DNA from: Aerococcus sp. Group 1
GTDB taxonomy: Bacteria; Bacillota; Bacilli; Lactobacillales; Aerococcaceae
Assembly: GCF_000193205.1 (NCBI RefSeq)
Contig: NC_015278.1
Coordinates: 1,922,001 to 1,986,000, forward strand
Direction: 5' to 3'
Length of the DNA: 64,000 bases
Position 1 is the first letter of the stretch; every line of letters begins with the position of its first letter. This document shows, piece after piece, positions 17,196 to 24,639 of the stretch. The notes under the pieces were generated by a model. That model searched no databases, was not told where the DNA came from, and saw nothing but the letters and a program-made list of their open reading frames with translations. The position numbers and the translations under genes are program-made.

Positions 17196-17360
17196 CGGCA
17201 AATCCCCTCTATTACTTTATTTTGTATCAATCTGAAAAATTCATCCTGTTTAGTAAAGCATAATCTCAACCCGGGCGCAAGTGATTCTCTAAACGGTAGT
17301 CAGAGAAAATTTAATCCTGTAAAGCTCCTAGCCCGGAAATTAGGCATCAGATCCTGTACT

Positions 17361-17369
17361 TGTTATAAT
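17361..17369 (+). promoter_or_regulatory. Extended -10 promoter of the isochorismatase-like gene
   Basis: TGT-TATAAT, an extended -10 element, lies 36 bases before the ATG; a good -35 box is not seen, which is usual for extended -10 promoters. Confidence 0.5.
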
Positions 17370-17404
17370 AAAGGTAAATAAGATTCTTAGAAAGGAAGTT
17401 CACC

Positions 17405-17962
17405 ATGACTGCAATGACTGTTGATAATACCCTAGTTCTTGTCATCGATATTCAAGAAAAACTGGTTCCCGCAATGCATGATTCCGATACTTATCTGGCT
17501 AACCTGCAATTTCTTCTTGAAGGCTTGAACCACTTAGGCGTTAAGAAAGTGGTAACCGAACAATACCCTCAAGGTTTAGGCGCTACCCATCCTGACATCA
17601 AGAGCTATCTAACCGAGGCACCGGTTTACGCGAAGACCCGTTTCAATGCCTGCATTCCCGAAGTTCTCAACCACATCACCCCTGGCATTGAACATATGGT
17701 AATTATTGGGATGGAAACACCTATCTGTGTGGAACAAACCGCCCATCAATTATTAGAGGATTATCCTCAAGTGCAAGTAACTTTGGTTCGTGACGCAGTA
17801 ACCGCTAGAAGTGCTCAAGAACACGAATGGGCCCTCAGCCAACTCCAAGCAGATGGCGCGACTCTCCTATCCAGTGAAAGCTTACTCTACCGTCTCCTAG
17901 AAGACGCCAAAAACCCGCACTTCAAAGCAATTTCTAACTTAGTCAAAGAGCGTCAAGCTTAA
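17405..17962 (+). CDS. Isochorismatase-family cysteine hydrolase (YcaC-like)
   Basis: Soluble hydrolase of 185 residues. The catalytic triad of the family is present: D15 (LVIDIQEKL), K77 (VYAKTRF) and C108 (GMETPICVEQTA) after the conserved cis-peptide region. Members hydrolyse amides or related small molecules (nicotinamide, N-carbamoyl compounds), but the substrate is not predictable. It is monocistronic: an extended -10 upstream, AAGGAAG ribosome-binding site and a strong terminator downstream. Length and motif spacing are normal. Confidence 0.88.
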   Translation: MTAMTVDNTLVLVIDIQEKLVPAMHDSDTYLANLQFLLEGLNHLGVKKVVTEQYPQGLGATHPDIKSYLTEAPVYAKTRFNACIPEVLNHITPGIEHMVIIGMETPICVEQTAHQLLEDYPQVQVTLVRDAVTARSAQEHEWALSQLQADGATLLSSESLLYRLLEDAKNPHFKAISNLVKERQA

Positions 17963-18007
17963 TAAAGTATCCAGGTATTTGGAAATATTCTAGATAAACT
18001 CAAAAAC

Positions 18008-18058
18008 AAAAGAGACACAGAAGTATATAGCCCTAACTACACGCTCTGTGTCTCTTTT
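18008..18058. terminator. Bidirectional terminator after the isochorismatase-like gene
   Basis: Arms AAAAGAGACACAGA (18008-18021) and TCTGTGTCTCTTTT (18045-18058) are perfectly complementary; it separates convergent genes. Confidence 0.85.
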
Positions 18059-18081
18059 TATGTGGAAAAGCTTCGCTAGTT

Positions 18082-18756
18082 TTATTCCATTAACTTTGTC
18101 CTAACAATGACAAAAATGACTAAACAAATTACATAATACCCCAGGGCCGGATAGAGAGCTAAGTTCTCTCTAAAAAGAAAACACAAGAGAGCAATCATAA
18201 TATTGGATGCGATAGAAGGCAAGAGACCTTTAAAGTTTTCAATACCCGTGGCTATATCTTCCTTGCCATCCCTCCTTATACCTTTCTGGTAACTTTTCAC
18301 CGGCTTGTTGAAAAAGAGTAAGAGAATATTTTCTGTTCCAAGAACACAAAGCAGCTGGACAAGCAGATATCCCTTGTCCACGATCGCTTGCGGATAAAAA
18401 TTAAAGACTTCTACAAGGGTTAGCAAGAGAAAAACGATAAACAATAAAATAAATTCAAATAGAAGCGTGAAGAGATTCTTACTTATTGTGTAGTCAATAA
18501 CTTGCCTAGGAGTGCTGAGATTAACTATTTCCTCATGAAAAAGTTCATCGGTGGTAATATACCGAAAGACACTTGAAGCTAAAAGAGTCAAGGCCAGAAT
18601 GCTTAGCCAGTCCGGCAATTGCATGAAGGCAAAAGTAAACAAAAAGAGTAATCCAAAAAGAAAAGCATAAAGATCTATACTTCCATCTTTAAGAAAAACT
18701 TCTTGATTGTTAATTGGAAATAAGACATCATTAATCCTCCTTAAGGATCGATCCAT
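18082..18756 (-). CDS. Hypothetical polytopic membrane protein
   Basis: 224 residues, not recognised. About six hydrophobic segments: 29-47, 51-66, 93-114, 128-148 (part), 182-196 and 203-220. No catalytic motif is seen. The start is odd: the ATG at 18756 has no good ribosome-binding site, while a perfect AAGGAGG lies inside codons 5-7 and precedes an out-of-frame ATGATG that opens only an 18-codon frame. Either initiation is unusual or an indel has changed the 5' end. A -10 TATAAT lies on the minus strand at 18775-18780. Confidence 0.6.
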   Translation of the reverse strand: MDRSLRRINDVLFPINNQEVFLKDGSIDLYAFLFGLLFLFTFAFMQLPDWLSILALTLLASSVFRYITTDELFHEEIVNLSTPRQVIDYTISKNLFTLLFEFILLFIVFLLLTLVEVFNFYPQAIVDKGYLLVQLLCVLGTENILLLFFNKPVKSYQKGIRRDGKEDIATGIENFKGLLPSIASNIMIALLCFLFRENLALYPALGYYVICLVIFVIVRTKLME

Positions 18757-18782
18757 CCGTCTATCTTCCCTGTCATTATAAC

Positions 18783-18814
18783 AAAAAGAGCGACCTTCAG
18801 TTGAACGAGGTCGC
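18783..18814 (-). terminator. Terminator of the GNAT gene
   Basis: GCGACCT (18790-18796) and AGGTCGC (18808-18814) form a stem followed on the minus strand by TCTTTTTG. The -10 of the next gene begins directly after it. Confidence 0.75.
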
Positions 18815-18861
18815 TTGCCTATCCTAGTGAATACTCTTTTTATAGTAGACTCATCTATCTA

Positions 18862-19296
18862 TCAAAAGGTCTTCGTAAAGCGTTTTTGGGTGCGATCGTG
18901 ACGATAACCGATACTTTGGTAAAATTGGTGAGCGTCTAGACGATGGACCGCAGAATTTAAGCGGATGTAAAGGAGTTGATGGTTGATGGCATATTTTTCG
19001 ATAAAGGTCATCAGCTCCCTACCGATGCCCTGGCCTTGGTAGTCAGGACTTACCGCAAGCCCGAGAATATTTAAGCCCGCTTCACTGTAGAGTCCTTCAT
19101 AAATCTCAGCATGAACAAAAGCAACCGCTCTAGAAGAAACCTTGTCTTCATAAACAGCGATAATATGGTGATCATGATCTTGTGATAATTTCTTGATTTG
19201 TGATTGGACGAGATTCAGATCAGCATCGTAGCCGAGTGCTACTTGGCATAATTCCTGAATCGCTTTAGCATCAGTCTCTTGAATGGTTCTAATCAT
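18862..19296 (-). CDS. GNAT-family N-acetyltransferase
   Basis: Acetyl-CoA-dependent acyltransferase of 144 residues. Motif A is seen as GLAVSPDYQGQGIGRELMTFIE (about 92-113) with the Q-x-x-G-I-G phosphate loop, followed by the motif B region YIRLNSAVHRLDAHQFYQSIGY near the C-terminus. The N-terminus (MIRTIQETDAKAIQEL) is typical. Substrate unknown. It is a single gene with its own terminator. Confidence 0.88.
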   Translation of the reverse strand: MIRTIQETDAKAIQELCQVALGYDADLNLVQSQIKKLSQDHDHHIIAVYEDKVSSRAVAFVHAEIYEGLYSEAGLNILGLAVSPDYQGQGIGRELMTFIEKYAINHQLLYIRLNSAVHRLDAHQFYQSIGYRHDRTQKRFTKTF

Positions 19297-19399
19297 AGAG
19301 TCTCATCTCCTAGGAACAAAGGTTTAAAAGTGTCCAAGGAACCCTTAGAATACTTGCTGGACTAGCATTTTATTAAGCTAAATTATATACCTCTTGTAA

Positions 19400-19430
19400 G
19401 AAGTTTTAAAGCTGATTTAAAACTTCTTTT
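19400..19430. terminator. Weak A/T-rich hairpin downstream of the TPR gene
   Basis: GAAGTTTTAAA (19400-19410) and TTTAAAACTTC (19416-19426) pair perfectly over 11 bases and are followed by TTTT on the plus strand only. The T-run is on the wrong strand for the adjacent minus-strand gene, so its role is uncertain. Confidence 0.35.
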
Positions 19431-19465
19431 CACTAGCAAAGACCCTAGAGAATAAGCTGTTTGGA

Positions 19466-20611
19466 TTAACTATCTTTAAAGCGGACCCCATTCTCCTTTA
19501 ATTTATTAATTGTGCCCTTTCCGATCCCATTAATAGCTAGAACTTCTTTTTCCGTTTTTCTTTTAAAATCCTCGGCAGTTTCCAAGTCTTCTAAAAGTAA
19601 GGAACGAACATATTGGCTAGCAATATTAGTGAAAATCCCCTTACCTGATAATTTATCGGCTTGGAGATAGGACATGATATTTTTTTCTTTTTGCGCTTGC
19701 ATATCGTCAAAATAATCAGGAATCAGTTCTCGTAAACTTTGTTTAAAATGCTGATAGAGGAGGCTAGACTGGGTAAAGAGTGGTAAGGTTTCATTTAAAG
19801 CGATAGCCAAAGACTGCTTAGAATTTGTACGATAGTCCTCTTCAGGCAAATTGACAAAGACCTTAAATTCATTAAATACTTCATCTTCAAAGAAATAAGC
19901 TATATCCGAATTGATGTCTTGTAAGTCTTTAATACGCTGCTTGGCCTGCTTAAAATCCCTTGCTAAGATAAGGCTGGTGGCCATGTAGACAAGCATTTGA
20001 TCATCATGGCGATAACTGGAATCTCTTTTGAACAACGCCTTGGCCTGCTTATGTTGAAAAGAATTGACGTAAATCGCCATAAGCTTATAGCGAATTCCCA
20101 TATTGTCATTGGGATTATAACGCAGGATATGCTTAGCTATTTTTTCAGCTTTCTCCATGAACAAACCCTCCTTGTATAAATCTAACAAGGTATTTTCTAC
20201 ACGGAAATAAGGCCGATTTTCTACAGCAAAATAGCCAGACTCTTTGATTTCCCTGCGATGAGACTTGAAGTAGTCATCTGCCTTGGTTTGAAGCTTTGAT
20301 ATCGCTTCAAAATCTGGAAAATGACTAAGTACCCAAGCACAATAAATATCTAGGTTATCAGAATCTAAGGCATAAGCCTCTTCAATTAAGGCCGCTAAGG
20401 CCGCTTGTTGACTTGGATCCTCTGTATACATAGCCGTTTCAAATAAATCCATCGCTCTATTGGAACTATTCTCCTCATCAAAAGACAATAAACCCGCATT
20501 ATGCAAGCTTATAGCATGAGTAATGGCTGCTTCACCATCCTCAAACTCTCCACTATGCTGGTCGAGAAATTTTTGGATATTTTTAAAAATATGTTCATTT
20601 TCGAAAGACAT
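19466..20611 (-). CDS. TPR-like repeat protein with C-terminal helix-hairpin-helix segment
   Basis: Soluble protein of 381 residues without a known name. Residues 40-300 are helical and contain TPR-like pairs (for instance AMDLFETAMY, LIEEAYALDSDNLDIYCAWVL, AEKIAKHILRYNPNDNMGIRYKLMAIYV, KQAKALFKRD). The last 35 residues contain VLAINGIGKGTINKLKENGV, a helix-hairpin-helix like that of RNA polymerase alpha C-terminal domains and DNA-repair proteins. No enzyme motif is visible. A scaffold that contacts nucleic acid or RNA polymerase is conceivable but is inference. It is apparently monocistronic; AGGTGAAGAC precedes the ATG. Confidence 0.7.
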   Translation of the reverse strand: MSFENEHIFKNIQKFLDQHSGEFEDGEAAITHAISLHNAGLLSFDEENSSNRAMDLFETAMYTEDPSQQAALAALIEEAYALDSDNLDIYCAWVLSHFPDFEAISKLQTKADDYFKSHRREIKESGYFAVENRPYFRVENTLLDLYKEGLFMEKAEKIAKHILRYNPNDNMGIRYKLMAIYVNSFQHKQAKALFKRDSSYRHDDQMLVYMATSLILARDFKQAKQRIKDLQDINSDIAYFFEDEVFNEFKVFVNLPEEDYRTNSKQSLAIALNETLPLFTQSSLLYQHFKQSLRELIPDYFDDMQAQKEKNIMSYLQADKLSGKGIFTNIASQYVRSLLLEDLETAEDFKRKTEKEVLAINGIGKGTINKLKENGVRFKDS

Positions 20612-20757
20612 GTCTTCACCTTCCCTAGCCTTATTAGTCAGCCCCTTTCTCCTTGTCTAATTATAGGATGTCTAGTTTATCTTATCCTATGTCAAATACG
20701 AGTGTAAGAGCCCTTCCTTGTAATCCATACACATTCAGTATATAGCTTATCAGCTTC

Positions 20758-21264
20758 TTAATCGAATAGTAAAGCCACAATAATTTTTGTCTTGGGACAA
20801 TAGTGAACTAAGGCAGTCATAATTCCTTCACGACTCATTTTCTCTTCCATAGCCCTATAGGTGAAATAGTCGACCTCAAACACCATACCTATACTAGTCT
20901 CAAAGAGATAATAATCCCCGCCATGAGGCAGACTCCGTTCCACACATCTAAGACCAGTGACTTGAAAGGACTGTACCAGGCTGCCATGTATGAGGTCATA
21001 AAATAGCTTGTAGGCTTCACAAGCTCCCCAAAAGACTAAACCTAGACCAATAATTCCACTAGCCCAGAAGAATAGCGAGCTGATCACGGGCCTTTCTTTT
21101 AGAATCAAAGCCAGGGGAAGCAGACTCGTCATCAGTAAACCAAGTGTCCATAAACCCTGTAAAAAGAATTGGTAGATAATATTTCTCGGCTTAAAGCTAA
21201 CAAGCACCGCATAGACAGCCAAGCAAACGATCCCAGTGAATCCCATATAAGCAATAATATTCAT
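20758..21264 (-). CDS. Hypothetical membrane protein with C-terminal soluble domain
   Basis: 168 residues. Three hydrophobic segments (about 5-25, 35-56 and 62-84) precede a soluble domain ending VHYCPKTKIIVALLFD. The same plan and a similar ending (DYYPKTKLVITMTLVQ) occur in the protein at 23807-24343, so the two are probably distant paralogues on either side of the ABC-F gene. Function unknown. Confidence 0.65.
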   Translation of the reverse strand: MNIIAYMGFTGIVCLAVYAVLVSFKPRNIIYQFFLQGLWTLGLLMTSLLPLALILKERPVISSLFFWASGIIGLGLVFWGACEAYKLFYDLIHGSLVQSFQVTGLRCVERSLPHGGDYYLFETSIGMVFEVDYFTYRAMEEKMSREGIMTALVHYCPKTKIIVALLFD

Positions 21265-21321
21265 TTCTTTTTCCTTTTCTGCTAACTATTCGGATATTCC
21301 AAACTGTTGGCTCTCTATAAC

Positions 21322-22863
21322 TTATTTCATCTTACCTTTTTCTTTTAATCGCTTAATCTTATTTTGGACTTCTCTAATTTCCTCTAGACCTACACTTTTA
21401 TCGGCAATCATCTGATTTAGCCGAAATTCTAGGCGGCTAATCTCTTTTTCTCGCTTATCCTGATTGTCTTTCTGGTAAGAAGGACTTAGCAGCTTCTTAT
21501 GCTTAATGACATATTGCTTGTCCGCACAATGATTGACAAATTCCTGGTCGTGGGAAACCAGTAGGATAGCAGCAGGATGACTTCTGATAAAGTGCTCGAC
21601 ACTTTCAAGGGTTTGAATATCTAAATAATTAGTCGGTTCGTCTAGTAGCAAGAGATGGTAGTCTCCTAGTAATAATTTAGCGAAAGCCAAGCGGACGCGC
21701 TCGCCTCCCGATAGGCCCTTAACCTTATCACTCAGTTTATTTTCTTTGAAACCTAGAGACCCTAGAACCTGATGAATCAAGCCATTCGACTGTAAACTGT
21801 CTTCACTAACATTTTCTAGAATGCTTTTATTCAAATGGAGCTGATCAAAATTTTGCCTAAAATAGCCTATATTTAAATTTTCCCTGTAATAGCCGGAGAG
21901 CTGGTGATGGAATAACTGACCTAGAAAGGTAGTTTTTCCTGCTTGGTTGGGTCCCTGGATAGCAACTTTATCTCCTGCTTGCAATTTAAATTCTGGAAAG
22001 GTAAATAATAAGCGTTCACCAACATGAACTTGACCCGCCTCTAAGCCTAGCAAGCTTTGCCCAGCTTTGACTGCTAAATTACCAACAGCTTTAAAGCGAT
22101 ACTGCCGTTCTTTCTTGGGACGTGCGACTGGGTCAAGCTGGTCAATTCTTCTTTTTAAAGCCTTAGCTGACCTGGCTAAACCTTTCTGCTGACCATCATA
22201 TTTCCCCGCGTATCCACTTACCTTATAATCTGAGCGAGAAAGGTTCTTTTTCTTCTTTTTAAAATTTTGCGCCCGCAAATTTCTTTCTTGGATCTCTTCC
22301 TCTAATTGATGAACTTTCTTTTGATAATTTTTATAAGCGACTTCCTGTCCTTGAATTGCCTTTGTCTTGGCTCTTTGATAATCATCATAGTTGCCTACAT
22401 ACTTAGTCACTTTCCCTTGGTCGAGCTCCCAAATTTGATCCACTACTTGATTTAATAAGTGACGATCATGAGAAACCATCAGGACAGTGCCCGAATATTT
22501 TTCCAAAGTTTGGGTTAACCAATCAATATTTTCAACATCTAAATTTGAAGTTGGTTCATCGAGAATGAGGAGTGCTGCCCTTTTGTTGAAGGCTTCCTCC
22601 AGCATTCTTTTCTCTTGCTCTCCCCCAGACTCTATAGTCGTTTTTTTGAGTTGAGGAAGATAAGCATAGCTCTGATGAATAATAATTTGACCTATATACT
22701 CCTGGTCTAGTCCCGCCAGCATGCCTAATAAGGTTGATTTTCCCACGCCATTCTTGCCGATAAGGCCGATTTTATCTCCCTGATTAGCTATTAACTGGTC
22801 AATTTGAAATAATTGACGATCTGCAATCATCTTCGAAACATGTAATAATTTTATTACTTCCAT
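21322..22863 (-). CDS. ABC-F ribosome-protection protein of the Vga/Msr type
   Basis: Soluble twin-ATPase of 513 residues without membrane part. ABC-F proteins of this group bind the ribosomal E-site and dislodge antibiotics. Domain 1: Walker A GKNGVGKST at 36-44, SGGEQ at 79-83 and LLILDEPTSNLD at 98-109. The very short distance between Walker A and signature, with TIESGGEQ, is characteristic of Vga/Msr proteins. A linker of basic helices (about 165-250, with NFKKKKKNLSRSDYKVSG) would reach toward the peptidyl-transferase centre. Domain 2: Walker A GPNQAGKTT at 304-312, LSGGERVRL, LLLDEPTNYLD. A C-terminal coiled tail follows. I start at the ATG at 22863 (TAGGAGAG before it). A regulated leader with a 20-codon ORF precedes it. 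The drug class (macrolide, lincosamide, streptogramin A, pleuromutilin) cannot be read. Confidence 0.87.
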   Translation of the reverse strand: MEVIKLLHVSKMIADRQLFQIDQLIANQGDKIGLIGKNGVGKSTLLGMLAGLDQEYIGQIIIHQSYAYLPQLKKTTIESGGEQEKRMLEEAFNKRAALLILDEPTSNLDVENIDWLTQTLEKYSGTVLMVSHDRHLLNQVVDQIWELDQGKVTKYVGNYDDYQRAKTKAIQGQEVAYKNYQKKVHQLEEEIQERNLRAQNFKKKKKNLSRSDYKVSGYAGKYDGQQKGLARSAKALKRRIDQLDPVARPKKERQYRFKAVGNLAVKAGQSLLGLEAGQVHVGERLLFTFPEFKLQAGDKVAIQGPNQAGKTTFLGQLFHHQLSGYYRENLNIGYFRQNFDQLHLNKSILENVSEDSLQSNGLIHQVLGSLGFKENKLSDKVKGLSGGERVRLAFAKLLLGDYHLLLLDEPTNYLDIQTLESVEHFIRSHPAAILLVSHDQEFVNHCADKQYVIKHKKLLSPSYQKDNQDKREKEISRLEFRLNQMIADKSVGLEEIREVQNKIKRLKEKGKMK

Positions 22864-22864
22864 A

Positions 22865-23032
22865 TTTAGCTCTCCTATAAGTTCAGTGCTACCATCAGCG
22901 ATCAATCTGAGCTAAAAATGGGTACACAAAAAGACATGATAATAAACCAAGTGTCTGAGTGCATACTTATCCCCTTAAATGATGGGAAAAATATTAGCTC
23001 AGATGCTTAGATTAAAATTACCATGTCTTTTT
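22865..23032 (-). promoter_or_regulatory. Attenuator-like leader of the ABC-F gene
   Basis: Four mutually competing segments are visible on the minus strand, in transcription order. A: AAAAAGACATG (23032-23022). B: TCTGAGCTAA (23003-22994). A': CATGTCTTTTT (22938-22928). B': TTAGCTCAGA (22915-22906). C: GAGCTAAA (22872-22865), overlapping the AGGAGAG ribosome-binding site of the ABC-F gene. A pairs with A' (11 perfect bases) and B with B' (10 perfect), but B' with its neighbouring T (TTTAGCTC, 22916-22909) also pairs perfectly with C (8 bases). B' can therefore bind B or C, not both. A small ORF (22902-22964) runs through A' and B'. This is the architecture of translational attenuation by a stalled ribosome. 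Confidence 0.7.
22902..22964 (-). CDS. 20-residue leader peptide ahead of the ABC-F gene
   Basis: ATG at 22964, stop TGA at 22904-22902, peptide MHSDTWFIIMSFCVPIFSSD. AAGGGG lies six bases before the ATG, a usable ribosome-binding site. The codons overlap pairing segments A' and B' of the leader. The stop is 38 bases before the ABC-F start. The likely role is to stall a drug-bound ribosome and free the downstream ribosome-binding site; this is inferred from position and base pairing, not from a known peptide. Confidence 0.65.
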   Translation of the reverse strand: MHSDTWFIIMSFCVPIFSSD

Positions 23033-23058
23033 TACCTCGGATTTCTTAAGTTAATTTT

Positions 23059-23067
23059 ATTATAGCA
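23059..23067 (-). promoter_or_regulatory. Extended -10 promoter of the ABC-F transcript
   Basis: On the minus strand TGC-TATAAT forms an extended -10 element. It would start transcription near 23052, just upstream of leader segment A. Confidence 0.5.
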
Positions 23068-23139
23068 AATTTTTTCAGCCAGGTATAGTTATCACTCATG
23101 GTCGTCTTAGGCATTTTTGATATTTCTTCTCTTCTCGAT

Positions 23140-23754
23140 TCAATCCAAATATTGTCTCAACCAGTCTTGGTAGACTAATAAATTGTCAGGGATATCTTCA
23201 TTTAAAAGCCTTAGGCGGTCAATTTCATCATCAAGCTGGCTTAAAATGACTCTTATTAGTTTCACAGGTGCAAAAAGGTGAAGGGCAACCGCTGCTTGCT
23301 GGCCCTGTCGATTAGTGATAATGAGCTGGTCATATTTTATCTGGTAAGTGAGTATTTCTTCATAATAAATGAGAACCTGCTTACCAATGGTTTTCACCAG
23401 GAATTTTTCATCATCTTCCGCATATAAATAATGCCTGTCCACCATGTATAAGTAAATTCCTGTTATCCAAAAGACTGAGGATAGGACTGAAAAGATAATG
23501 AAGGCTAGCTTATCGACCTCTTGTTCAGCAAAAGTTAAAAGACCTGTCATGATGAGCAGGATCACCGCCAAGCCCATTAAAAAGTAGGCAATAATCAGGA
23601 TTCTTTTTGGGGCTTTTTGGATGATAGGTTCTTGAGTAGTCGTCTCAGCTGCTTGGATTTGTTTCTTTCGCTGCTTAGCCCGCCAATTCATAAAGATCCC
23701 TAGCAAAGAAGCGACTAAGAAAGTAGTTTGCTGGATGATAAAGATACTTTTCAA
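23140..23754 (-). CDS. Hypothetical membrane protein
   Basis: 204 residues, family not recognised. Helices at about 3-20 (FIIQQTTFLVASLLGIFM), 55-75 and 85-103; a soluble C-terminal domain of about 95 residues begins with YLYAEDDEKFLVKTIGKQVLIYYEEI, which resembles membrane-associated PH-like domains. The frame is open back to 23817, but the first upstream start there (TTG inside the previous gene's end) lacks a ribosome-binding site, while GGGAGG lies seven bases before the TTG at 23754; I prefer that start. It is probably cotranscribed with the gene upstream. Confidence 0.6.
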   Translation of the reverse strand: MKSIFIIQQTTFLVASLLGIFMNWRAKQRKKQIQAAETTTQEPIIQKAPKRILIIAYFLMGLAVILLIMTGLLTFAEQEVDKLAFIIFSVLSSVFWITGIYLYMVDRHYLYAEDDEKFLVKTIGKQVLIYYEEILTYQIKYDQLIITNRQGQQAAVALHLFAPVKLIRVILSQLDDEIDRLRLLNEDIPDNLLVYQDWLRQYLD

Positions 23755-23806
23755 GGTATTTCCTCCCTGGACCAAAAAAACATTTACTTCTCTTCTGATC
23801 ACTTTT

Positions 23807-24343
23807 TTATTGTACAAGCGTCATGGTAATCACCAGTTTAGTTTTTGGATAGTAGTCAATCAGGTAGGCAAGCTCAGACTTATAAAGTGAAAAATTTTCG
23901 CCTTCTAACCAAAGAAAAACATTTTTGACAGTCTGATACTGAGACCTATCCACCCGCAAATTTATTCCCTCCACGGTCTCCAAACGATAGGTGGTTGCTT
24001 GGAGGTTGATATGGGATTCTCTTACCGCCCGCTTTACATGAAAAATCTGTTTTTGGGAACCTTGGACTTGGTCATCGATTAGGCGATACAATCCCCAGCT
24101 ACCACAAATAATAAGGATAAGCATACAGAGACCTAAAAACCAAAATTTCCAATCTTTGTAGCTAAAGTCACCCATTAAGATCAGATTTAAGACCAGGAAA
24201 CCTATAAAAAGCAAGCCAGCTTGGTCTATCCATTCTACAAATAACTTAAATTTTTTACTTGCTGACTGCCGACTTTTCAAGCCATTAGCCAACAGTAGAA
24301 AAAGTACTCCCAAGATTCCTATTACCCCTAAGAACAGACTCAT
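23807..24343 (-). CDS. Hypothetical membrane protein, paralogue of 20758-21264
   Basis: 178 residues. Helices at about 2-20, 40-58 and 65-85, then a soluble domain (HVKRAVRESHINLQ to YYPKTKLVITMTLVQ). The layout and the PKTK ending match the protein at 20758-21264. A GTG at 24352 is also in frame; the ATG at 24343 has AGGTG six bases before it. Function unknown. Confidence 0.6.
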   Translation of the reverse strand: MSLFLGVIGILGVLFLLLANGLKSRQSASKKFKLFVEWIDQAGLLFIGFLVLNLILMGDFSYKDWKFWFLGLCMLILIICGSWGLYRLIDDQVQGSQKQIFHVKRAVRESHINLQATTYRLETVEGINLRVDRSQYQTVKNVFLWLEGENFSLYKSELAYLIDYYPKTKLVITMTLVQ

Positions 24344-24639
24344 CTCTCCCACCTATTCACCAGTCAAAATCGCCTTCTTATATTCTGCCAAAAACTTTAT
24401 TTATCACTATTAAAATCTTATTCTTATCTCTTATAAATTTGTTTCATATTTTATCACAGTTTAAAACTTAAAGCCTTTATATAAGAAACCATCTTTTTAA
24501 CAGTTAAGTAAACATTTAACACTTAATAAGCTCGTGTTAATGTGAGAGGGGAAGTCGCCAACAGAAAAAAGCTCCAATCCTGGAGCCTTTCTAACATTTT
24601 CGTTTATCACTTTAAAATTAAGGTGTCTAAATTCATAGC
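24344..24639. other. Intergenic region with inverted repeat and terminator
   Basis: No gene is seen. TTAACAC (24516-24522) and GTGTTAA (24534-24540) form a seven-base inverted repeat that could be an operator or hairpin. At 24565-24590 the minus strand carries GGCTCCA-GGAT-TGGAGC followed by six T, the terminator of the ECF/SAM-hydrolase operon. Confidence 0.65.
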
